Shown: positions 42,318 to 51,720 of the stretch, piece by piece
Layout of the letters: every line of letters starts with the position of its first letter
Position numbering within the stretch: the stretch's first letter is position 1
Assembly: GCA_963920635.1 (NCBI GenBank)
Contig: OY987298.1
Coordinates: 130,271,735-130,335,734 of the forward strand
Direction of reading: 5' to 3'
Length of the DNA stretch: 64,000 nt
DNA from: Pseudeuparius sepicola
Taxonomy: Eukaryota > Arthropoda > Insecta > Coleoptera > Anthribidae
Notes under the pieces: generated by a model
What the model was told of the DNA's origin: nothing
Seen by the model: only the letters and a program-made list of their open reading frames with translations
Database searches by the model: none
Translations under genes and position numbers: made by a program

Positions 42318-43290
42318 CAAATCAAATCAAAAAGGTTTTTATTAAATTAAGGCCAGTGCGGTACATATAACAATACATAATTACATACACCTAAGCCCCA
42401 AGGGGCTTGTACGTGTGATAATGCTCGATTCTTATAAAAATAAAAAAAACACACTTCCTAGGAACAGAGAGAATACCAAGAATATATAATAGAAAAGAGA
42501 AACCAAACATACATTGAAAACACTATTCAAAGTGAGAAAAACCTCAAAATATAGATAACATTTTGCAGTTAATAACCAAAATTGCCACATAGAGAGTCTC
42601 AGTTTAGGAGGTTTTTTAGAATTGAACCATTTGAACGAACAAAAGCTTTAACTTTCTTTCTAAATTTTTTTGCACATACCATCTGACGCAATTCCGTACG
42701 TAAATGATTAAATAATTTCACTCCTGCAAAATCAACAAAATTTAAGTAAGAGGAGCTATTTGCAGTTGGTAAGGTGAAGTTATCATTGACATTTGCTCTA
42801 ATTAAGTAATTGTGAATAATTGGCTCATACCGAGTTTTTGAAGTTTTTATGAAGTGAAGTACCGAATAAATATAAAGACTTTTTAGATCAAATAAGTTTA
42901 ATTCCCCAAATAGCTGCTCTGAAGAAAATTGCTTTGGTTTATTGTATATAATTTTTAAGATTTGTTTCTGAACAATATATAAAGGATTTAGTGTTGAGGC
43001 ATAAGCGCCACCCCACACTGGAAGACCATAACTTAAAACCGATTCCACAAGAGCCAGATATATAGACTTTAAATGATTTAGATTCAAAAATTGACGAAGC
43101 TGGTAAAATTTATAAATAAGTCTTCGTAATTTATTTATAACCAGATCAATATGAGTGTCCCATTTTAGCAAATTATCCACCATCAACCCCAAGTATTTGA
43201 TATTCTTTGCTTGATCTATTTGTTCCGTACAACTGGAACACTGATGTATATTAATGCAATGATGAAAAGTTAAGTTCGTAAAATTAGGTT
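42318..43290 (-). mobile_element. 3' part of a Jockey/CR1-type non-LTR retrotransposon
   Basis: The minus-strand frame 43192-42599 extends upstream in the same frame to about 43285 and gives the tail after the RT domain. It contains NIKYLGLMVDNLLKWDTHI, LVESVLSYGLPVWGG, then LNPLYIVQKQILKII. This continuous order is typical of the I/Jockey/CR1 groups. The element ends near 42318-42338 in (TGATT)n-like repeats on the minus strand, the kind of microsatellite 3' end seen in CR1-like elements. The catalytic RT core is absent, so it is 5'-truncated, as most such insertions are. The remaining frame is still open over about 230 codons, so it is fairly young. Confidence 0.85.
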
Positions 43291-43681
43291 GACCGAGTTG
43301 AGTAAGAGAAAAAGTGAGAAATTTAGTTTAGTTTCATTGTTTTGTATTTTCATTTAGTTTAGAATGTCTACTTACTTTAAAACAAAAAAATAAAAATATC
43401 TCAATAATGTTTAAGCCGACCCTGCACCCCAGTAATATATTATACCTATATACAATGGGGTATTATCAGGTAATTGATTTATTTCAGAAAGGTCAACGGT
43501 ATAAATCCGTATACACTATACACAAGGTGCTAATTAATTATTATCTGCCCACTATGCGTCTAAACTAGCATAAGGTAAACTAAATTATCATATAGATAGC
43601 TCTGAATACTGCATTCCAAAATGTACCTTCAAATGTTTACAAGTGGCTTTTGGTCTATATTTCTACCACATTAAACCCTAG

Positions 43682-43735
43682 CATTGAGTAAAAGAATATA
43701 ATATTTAATTAAATATAATATTTTTTTACTCAATG
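43682..43735. mobile_element. 54-bp palindromic insertion with 7-bp TSD
   Basis: Two 27-bp arms starting CATTGAGTAAAAGAATATAA match at 25 of 27 positions with no spacer. Exact 7-bp direct repeats ACCCTAG flank it (43675-43681 and 43736-43742). It shares the 11-bp end CATTGAGTAAA with the 36-bp palindrome at 8495, which also has a 7-bp repeat of a different sequence. Confidence 0.7.
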
Positions 43736-44215
43736 ACCCTAGAAATATTTTTTAGGCAATAGACCTACTAGCGCCCAAAATGTGGCTATAATTGGCTAAT
43801 TACGGAAATTAATAAAATTTTGTATGGATCTACGAAAACGATGGGAATACATGATTTATACTCTCTTTATTGCGTTAGTTCTCCGATATGGAATAACGTT
43901 ATCTGACTGCATTTTCGCCTGCAGAACAGGCTTTCTAAAATGAAATCTAATCTCCGGATTCTCCCAAAATTGCTCAGAACTTGCTATGGAATGGGAGGGC
44001 CAGACTGTAATTAAAGTTATATGTGTATTATACCTACAACCATTTGCATTCGATCCAGCTTCTGCATTGGTACACCCGGCATAGTGTTCAATTAGCAACG
44101 GGCATTATCGAGTATGATGGACAACCTTTGACTCGTAAAGGCCCAATACAATGGCGTAATTTGAGAGTTGTTCGTATACAAGCAGTTGGAGCGCAATATC
44201 GAGGGGCCTAGGTCG

Positions 44216-44233
44216 GGGGGGGGGGGGGGGGGT
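44216..44233. repeat. Poly-G run
   Basis: About 18 consecutive G. Its length is likely to be uncertain in any assembly. Confidence 0.8.
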
Positions 44234-44460
44234 TAGTAGATGGACATTTAGGTTCATTAGGTACACAACGCAGTGTGCATTAACTGTCTAGGTGGAAAAG
44301 ACAAACAAAAAAGTAAGATTCTTACTTCCTTCGTTAGAAAATACTTCATGAAGAAGCCATTTTCTTATGCTCTATAGAACATGTGTGTAACTTTACTTTA
44401 TGTATGCTTCTTGGGTCTACAAATTATGTGTTTTCCCTACTGTTCGATTCGATCAGATCA

Positions 44461-44860
44461 GAGGTGTCCAAAATAACTGACATACATTATGAAATAGAAC
44501 ATTTCAACTGTAATTAATGATATGAGATTTTTCCTAACAATTTTCAAGATGGCGCTGTACTACTGTAGCTTTATGCCACGTCCTGCATTTAACCTTTCTA
44601 CTCGCCGCAAGGTGTCGCTACTATAGATATTTAGCATGGTCGTAAGTAGTACCTAGTCGTAACAATACCAACCGAAATTCCGAAAGGAGTCTACCCCGCG
44701 CCCTGATGCGCCATAGGTGTCTCACTTTCCGGCTAGTCCCCATAGGAAAATTCGCGCGTATTTTAAAACTGCAGTATGTTGGTATGACGAGCTAGCTAGG
44801 TCTTGTCCCTTGGGACAGGAGTCAGTGTGGCTATTAGGCCAAAATGTTTGGAGACCCCTG
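44461..44860. mobile_element. hAT MITE, 400 bp
   Basis: The left end CAGAGGTGTCCAAAAT and right end inverse CAGGGGTCTCCAAACATT are flanked by GATCAGAT (44453-44460) and GATTAGAT (44861-44868), 7 of 8 identical. CAGGGGTCTCCAAAC is a very common hAT terminus. No coding sequence. Confidence 0.75.
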
Positions 44861-44869
44861 GATTAGATA

Positions 44870-46186
44870 ATCGAAATCTCTCTCCGTGGAGGCGTGGCAC
44901 CGATCTAATACCCCATTTGTCTAAGCTTCAGCCCACTACTTCCTACTACTTGATACCTTAATTATAATATCTTAGTATACTCACATCAGTTTTTAATAAC
45001 AATTTTGTACACATTATGAGTGTATAAAATGCAATAAAATGAAGCTATCAGAGTTTTGTTGTTGTAACCAGTAGAGTAGTATTGTACGCCCCATTTTCAA
45101 AAATAATGTCTACGCCCATGGTGTGTTGAAGTTGATAGCATTTTTGAATTGTCCATTCATATTTCAATAAAAAATATATCTTGTCAATTTGCCATCAAAC
45201 TGCGGGATTTTGAGCAAACAAAGCAAATTCAAGTTGCTGCTCAGAAAATGTTATAGACTTCTAGAATTGATTCAATTTTGTATTTAGAGTTGAGTATAAA
45301 TATAATCATAATATCAAAATCATCAATCAAATATTTACTAGCATATTTTCGTTTCACTATGACGGTTTTTTATCTACTTAAAAAGAAAAAAAAAGCTACT
45401 AGCCATTTTGAATACAACGATGTGAAATACTTTATATTTCTAACAAAACAAAAGGTAAGATAAAATGGAGTTAATGTCAGCATTAAAACTAACTTGGAAA
45501 ACCGAAACTAACATGTAGTAGGTATAATGTAGTTTGCATCTGAGGGGGAAACCTCTGAGTAAATTTGTTATGAAATCACCCAAAGAAATAATATTTTACT
45601 TTGAAAAGATCACCATCTTATTTAAATTCAGTGCTATAACTGTGAGTTCTAACCTCAAAGTTGTTTATTTTCTTCCAACCTATTATCGCCCTGGATTTGT
45701 CTCTTTCAAAGAGAAATAGTAAATTACAAAGCAAAAACGTAAAGGTGATAATTTAAGTAATTTTCCATGCCGCCACGCACTTCGCGCGTTTTTGTATGCT
45801 GAGGCGGGCAGGCGTTAAGGTATTCCTATTTTATTTATGGGAAATGTAAATTATATGGGGGATGAAAGGCTAAAGGTGGGGGAGCATTTTTATGTGGTAT
45901 TAATACAAACTCGATATATATGCCTCGTATAAAAAGCAATAAGAGGTGAAAGCGCGGCGCCAAGAATTTGGTATGCTAAAGGCGGTGATGTGGAAAAGTA
46001 GTCTTTGATCCCTTTATTTTTTAATTTCTAGATATAGACCAAATTTTGAGCGTCACCGTCATGGCATGAGACTATTTCTTTCTTAATATATATTTATTTA
46101 TTATCAACATTTTCACGCCATGAAATTATAACTGCGGATAATTTGGTTATTTTTGAATCACAAAAAAACTCAGACGGTGTTGTCTA
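44870..46186. other. AT-rich interval, one GC-richer patch
   Basis: No gene recognised. At about 45760-45960 a GC-richer patch shares ATTTATGGGAAATG and following words with the island at 28.5 kb. Confidence 0.35.
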
Positions 46187-48680
46187 TACAGGGTGTCTAC
46201 TTTCAAGTGTATACAAATCGATAAAAAATGTATTTTGTGAGATATTTTCAAAAACCTTTTTTTGTTCGAAAGGCCCTCAAAAAACGCTTCTTTTGACGTT
46301 TTTACTTTTGTCAAAATGCAAATCCAGGGACGGCTACGATTTTTTTTATAATACCCCGATTTTCACAAAAACCGTTTAGCGATTTTTTTATTTAAAATCT
46401 GACACAACAGCGTTAATCAGGACAACCCCAAAACCCCCATATACTAAATTTGAACAAAAAATGTAGAGGGTTCTACACCGTGTTAAGTCGAGCAAAATAG
46501 GGACTTCAAAGGAACCTGGCGAGTCAAGCGTGTCATGGAAGTATTTCAAAACAGTGGAAGAATTAACAGGACCACCCATAGTGTTGATGGAATAAATTGC
46601 AAGAAGAAATATACAGGATGCTTTTCTCTACAGCGTCTCAAATTTGCGATTTTTTTTCAAATTTTATGCTGGTCAAATTTGCCTTGGATTATTGAAACAA
46701 TGTTACTAAATGTAAAATAAATTAAATTAAAAAAATACAAAGAGTCATTCTGTCATTTCCCTTGTGTTTACGGACAATATTCTAGTTTTTGTTAGGTAAT
46801 AATTTTAAAAAATCTGTCTAGACAGTTTAAATTCTTAATAAAAATATTTGCAAAAATCAAATCTGCCATGGAAATTAAAAAACAAGTCAATACAATAAAT
46901 TTGACAGTTCTGGTAATCTTAATTTTTGGCCAACTTGTATACACAATGGAAGCGTTAACTTTGAGATGAAAATATGCCTTACCGGGAAGTTGCCAGGATA
47001 ATTAATACGCGTCATGAACGGAATATCCACTATTCTACCGTGGCAAAAATAAACAGAACATTTGATCTAGCGGGTAAGTGAAGTTGAAGAGCTGGAAAAT
47101 TAATAAAATGAAATGCAATTGTACCTATTGTTTTGTAGGAAATGTGTCTATAAAAAAGATCAGAAGAGGTAATAAACAACAACAGAACGTCTGAACAAAT
47201 TTTAGAATATTTTCGGAACAATCCTAATAATTCCTTAAATGATGCAGTTAGGGATTTGCTGCTGAAATTATCTACAATTTGGAAATGTTTAAAAATAAAT
47301 AAATTAAAGGCATTTAAAGCAAAATTTCTGCACACGTTAGAAGTAGGAGACATGGAACGAAGACTCGAATATTGTTTGTGTTCGCAAGGGGAATACCTAA
47401 TTTTCTAAAAAATATATTATTTACGGATGAAGCAACTTTCACAACAAATGGGGTTGGTTGATCCCAGAATACACGTTATTGGTCGGAAGAAAATCCTCAT
47501 TTTGTTGTACACACTAAAAGCCAGTTCTCGCAAAAAGTAAATGTCTTTTGTGGGATAACTGGCCACAGGGTGATAGGACCTTTCTTTTTCCGCCAACCTC
47601 TAAATGGTGCACTCTTTCTGGAATTTTTGAGAGGGGACTTTCAAAACGCCCTCGACGATTTACCATTGCGAGAAACAAGAGATTTAACGATGCAGTTAGA
47701 TGGAGCGCCTATCCATGGAACTCGAGCTGTCACTGGCTAAATAATAATTTTGACAACAGGTAGATATTGTTATTGTTACACGTACATGATTTTAGATTAA
47801 TGTACTAATAAATTTTACCACTTGCAGATGGATTGGAAGAAATAGTCCATTAATTAGATGGCCCCCTCGATCGCCAGATTTGTCCTCGATGGACTTTTAT
47901 TTTTGGGGTGCGATAAAAGATACCTATATAAAAATCGCCCTAGAGACATAAACGAGCTACAACAAAAAATAATAGAAGCTTGCCAATCAGTAACAGCAAA
48001 TAAGTTAAAAAATGTTGTTTGTAACATTAAAAAGCGTATTGACAAATGTAGGTATAACCTTAGAAGGCGATTATATTGAGAAAACATCGATAACTTAAGA
48101 CTTAAGTATTTTATTTGTTGATGTTTTGGTAAAATTTAATTTATTTTACATTTAGTAACATTGTTTCAATAATCCAAGGCAAACTTGAATAGCATAAAAT
48201 TCGAAAAAAAAATCGGAAATTTGAGACACTGTAGAGAAAAACATCCTGTATATTTTTTCTTGCAATTTCTTCCATCAACACTTTGGGTGGTCCTATTAAT
48301 TCTTCCACTGTTTTGAAATAATTCCATGGCACGCTTGACTCGCCAGGTGCGTTTGAAGTCCCTATTTTGCTCAACTTTTACACGGTGTAGAACCGAACAC
48401 CCTCTACATTTTTTGTCCAAATTTAGTATATGGGGGTTTTGGGGTGTCCTGATTAACGCTGTTGTGTCAGATTTTAAATAAAAAAATTGCTAAATGGTTT
48501 TTGTGAAAATTGGGGTATAAAAAAAATCGTAGCCGTCCCTGGATTTGCATCTTGACAAAAGTAAAAACGTCAAAAGAAGCATTTTTTGAAGACCTTTCGA
48601 ACAAAAAAAGGTTTTTGAAAATATCTCACAAAATAATTTTTTTATCGATTTGTATACACTTAAAAGTAGACATACTGCAT
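46187..48680 (+). mobile_element. Mariner/IS630-like transposon with arms of over 500 bp
   Basis: The left end TACAGGGTGTCTACTTTCAA (46187) is matched by AAGTAGACATACTGCATGTA at the right (to 48680), with two or three changes in the terminal bases. The inverted arms run to about 46720 and from about 48130. Between them lies a decayed transposase on the + strand. The arms match blocks at 6190-8322, so that region is a relative. Long TIRs of this size are unusual for mariner and may be a family trait. Confidence 0.85.
46948..48079 (+). pseudogene. Mariner/IS630-like transposase with introns, broken
   Basis: Exon-like pieces: HTH region near 46985-47080 (MPYREVARIINTRHERN, HYSTVAKINRTFDLAG) ending at a GTAAGT donor. 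Next comes 47140-47780 with a second HTH (EQILEYFRNNPNNSLNDAVR, LSTIWKCLKINKLKAFK). ILFTDEATFTTNG has the first catalytic Asp (47426), and the second Asp is in QLDGAPIHGT (47699). A donor GTAGAT follows. From the acceptor at 47827 comes WIGRNSPLIRWPPRSPDLSS with the third Asp (47877), then MDFYFWGAIKDTY, ending at RRRLY with a stop at 48077-48079. At least three frame slips and two stops make it inactive. The SPDL-x-x-x-DFYFWG end fits the DD-D group of insect mariner-like proteins. Confidence 0.82.
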
Positions 48681-48689
48681 GTAGAATTT

Positions 48690-49630
48690 TTCGAGAAATT
48701 TGAATATGGATTTTGTATACAGGATATAGTTAAAATTTGTTCAGACAATAAGCAGTTTTACATAAATCTGTTGTTTTGAAAGTTGTGTTATAACACAGTG
48801 GGGAGTAGATGGTGCTGGGAGCCGGTATCTCACCGCTGGGTCCCAGTCCGCTGGTAATAAGACCGTGACCGCTTATTCCATCTGGGGTTTTAGTCTTCCT
48901 TTACCGATCGAGTAAGCAGACTAGATCTATGATCCTTGTATTGCTGTGCTCAGAAACTGCCGATTCCGTTCTCTGTGAATAGTGCCAGGAGCGTCTTCTG
49001 GGGCTATTCGGAACCGAAAACCGAACCGTGGAGCCGAGCAATAAATTCGCCGTTGTAATCGGGACGGCTAACCGACTCTGCCATTTAAAAAACTCTGTAG
49101 CTGCCACCGGTGCCGTTTCGCTTACGTGCCACGCTCATTAGATCATAAGCAGAGAACAAGCATAAGTGTACCTAGGGTTTCCAAACCACTAATACCTTCT
49201 GTACTCTTTCAGAGACTACGGGGCCGAAGCAAAAGAAGAATTCCAGACTTTATTTTTATTTTGTAAAAAATTAATCTTTAGTTTCTTTTGTAAATAGGGA
49301 TATTTAATATACGGGTTAAGTTGATATTTGGTGCTTAATTTCATCCGCTGCACACCTCCCTGGCTCAACCATCTCTGGACCTAGAAAAAGACCACTCCTG
49401 GCGCCCGCCAAAAGAGGCTAAACAACATCTGTAAAGCCCAAAATACCTTACATACTACCATTTATCTTTCTTCCGGTTTCACTGGAAGTGAACGTCACAT
49501 TTGCCCCTTTTTTCTCTTTGTAAATATAATTTTATCAATTTAATTTCATTAAGGCCATCCATAAACCTCTGACAATTGGCCTAATATCCAATCAAGGACC
49601 ATAGGTTCAGTTTTGAGTTCCCAAACTATA
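48690..49630. other. GC-richer interval, possible solo LTR, no gene
   Basis: Near 49404 TGGCGCCCGCC follows CCACTCC. This resembles a tRNA-Lys primer-binding site directly after an LTR. TGTTATAACACAG at about 48785 might be the matching LTR start, but no second LTR or gag/pol is seen. No domain-bearing frame was found. Confidence 0.25.
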
Positions 49631-49644
49631 CAAAATAGAGTAGT

Positions 49645-50872
49645 AATTTTCTAAAATTTATTTGTGGCGCAAACAGATCCATTTAATTTTTAATTGGGTT
49701 TTTCGCCACCAAACTGATTGAAAGACAACTTTTTCAAGTTGCCTCGAAAATTCATAAATTCTTAACACTGAATGAACGAAACTTTAAACGTGTAACTCAA
49801 AAAATAACTTCAAATTTGTTTTCTGAGCTTTCGGAGAAAAAATCTTCCTCCTTTCTCAAACATCATGCCACGTCAAAGTGAAGTGACAGATTAATAAATT
49901 AATAATGACAACAAAAACAATAGCCTAGCCACCTGCCTGATATTGTACCCTGTGTTCTGTCTAATTATCTATACTAACTTCTCTTTGAATAAGTGGCAAT
50001 AATATTTTACTGAATTCCACTGAACATTCAGCAACACAGTTGCCCGTATTTCCTAGAATAAATGCAGATTCTTTAATATTTCGTCTATTTCCTACTTCTT
50101 CTTTGAGAATTGGTTTGGACCTATCCCACAATATCCTATGATTGTTATTAAAAGAATGTTCACATATTTTTGACTTCGAAATTTGATTTTGCCTGATATA
50201 ATTTTTATGTTCCTTTAAACGAACGTTAAATGGCCTACAAGTCTCCCCAACATAGAACTTTCCACATTCACAAGGAATTTTATAAATGCAATTTTTTGAA
50301 CTTTGTACCTCATTAAATGGTTTCGTTTTAACTAGCATCGATCTTAATGTATTTTTGGTTTTAAATACTGTTCTGACATTAAAACGATTGCCTATGCGCT
50401 TTAGATTATCTGATAGTCCAGGAATATAAGGAATTATTAAATTTACTGGTCTGTCCACCAGATTTATTTCTTTAATTCTATTAGCATTGTTATTTTGTTG
50501 GCAATCCTGAAAAACTTGCTCAACAAATTCAATAGGATAACTATTCTTCTCAAAAACATGTTTTATATGTTTAATTTCCTCCTCAAATTTTGTGTTATTA
50601 GAACAAATCGTTCTAGCCCTGTCATACAAACTTTTCATTACTCCTTTTTTAACACTAATATGATGATTGGAGTTGAAATGGAGATATCTATTAGTATGTA
50701 TGATTTATTCTCCGAAAGCTCACAAAACAAATTTGTTGAAGTTTTTTTTTGAGTTACACGTTTCAAGTGTCGTTCATTCAGTGTTAAGAATTTATGAATT
50801 TTCGAGGCAACTTGAAAAAGTTGTCTTTCGATCAGTTTGGTGGCGAAAAACCCAATTAAAAATTAAATGTAT
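49645..50872 (-). mobile_element. Penelope-like retroelement, 5'-truncated, inverted terminal repeats
   Basis: The terminal repeats at 49681-49842 and 50704-50868 are about 163 bp, inverted, over 90% identical by eye. They share AATTGGGTTTTTCGCCACCA and TTTCAAGTTGCCTCGAAAAT. AAAATAGAGTAGT occurs on both sides (49632-49644 and 50873-50885) as a 13-bp target duplication. About 36 extra bases between the left duplication and the left repeat fit the short 'tail' of Penelope-like elements. Inside is the end of the Penelope protein on the minus strand. Confidence 0.88.
49961..50700 (-). pseudogene. Penelope-like protein, C-terminal part with GIY-YIG endonuclease
   Basis: From ATG 50638 the frame is open for 225 codons. 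In-frame upstream codons to about 50700 add TNRYLHFNSNHHISVKKGV, the conserved segment after the Penelope RT, so the true protein began further upstream. Residues 61-105 form the linker (VDRPVNLIIPYIPGLSDNL). Residues 117-200 hold the GIY-YIG nuclease: CIYKIPCECGKFYVGET gives the two Tyr-containing strands, NVRLKEH the Arg, and NIKESAFI a Glu candidate. CCHH-type Cys (CECG) and His (EHSF) residues characteristic of Penelope are present. The RT domain is missing, so it cannot copy itself. No stop interrupts the remaining frame. Confidence 0.85.
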
Positions 50873-50889
50873 AAAATAGAGTAGTGTTG

Positions 50890-51240
50890 CCGGAGTGCCG
50901 ATAATTTCCCTAACATGATTCAGGCCTCAGCGACCATGTGTCCAGCTGCTCTTTGACGCTGGTTCTTATTAAAGTGAAAGCCTGTAGCCCGTTGCTTGAT
51001 GAGTACAAATGAAAACCTCTAATTAAACATTCGCAACTGAATGTGGCCGGGGTCCGTGCTTTTCATGACCTGCAAATTACAGACTGGCATGCGCGAATTG
51101 CCCAGCGTTGTCTGCAAAGCTGTTGTGGGGGAAACTGGAAAGATGGAAAGTTATGCAAGTACAACTTACATTGAACAACTTACGAGAATTCTGGAAGTTT
51201 TGACATTTTTTTATCAACCGAATCTACAATAACGTACAAA
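50890..51240. other. GC-richer unique stretch
   Basis: Contains ACCTCTAATTAAACATTCGC and other AT words among GC blocks. No protein domain. Possible regulatory DNA; not testable here. Confidence 0.25.
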
Positions 51241-51364
51241 AAATTAAAATAGTTGAAATGGGATAAGACAAGCGTTTCACACAACTGTTTACTTAGATTA
51301 AAAGTTAAAATGTGTCTAGTAGCATATTATATTAATTTGAAGTTAGAACATGGTTGTGTATCAA

Positions 51365-51720
51365 CAATGAGACCCAAGTTTTCTATTACCAACAATATTT
51401 ATATTCTGTTCAACAAAAAAAGCATTATTTTTATTTCCAAACATGATTAGCTGTGACTTTAAGGTGTTAATATTTAAATTATATTTAGCAGACAGAACCC
51501 GGATGCTATCAAGCTCGCGGTTCATAGTGTTGCTACCATCAAATTGTCTCTGTTAATAAAGTCGTGTATCATCAGAAAATGCCTGGACCTTACAGTTGCT
51601 GTTGATTGAATTCAAAATATCAGCCGTATAGATTATAGGTAAAAAATATGCCCCCCAAGATCAATCCCTGAGGAACACCTGACTGAATAATCAATTCAGA
51701 TGATATGTTTCCATATCATT
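51365..51720 (-). pseudogene. Non-LTR reverse transcriptase fragment
   Basis: Minus-strand translation gives IIQSGVPQGLILGGIFF, the RT motif around SGVPQGS-LGP. A slip follows, then IYTADILNSINSNCKVQAFS and DDT (the catalytic aspartates in the usual ADDT position), then TMNRELDSI and NLNINTLKSQLIMFGNK. This is the palm and connection of an I/Jockey-type RT. A frame slip near 51630 and a stop near 51555 show it is a relic. The rest of the protein is absent on both sides. It may belong to the same family as the fragment at 42.3-43.3 kb, but they do not overlap. Confidence 0.78.

Noticed and set aside
44023..44211. 62-codon frame before the poly-G run as a conserved exon
   Set aside because: Sequence looks coherent, but no family is recognised and both ends lack splice support.
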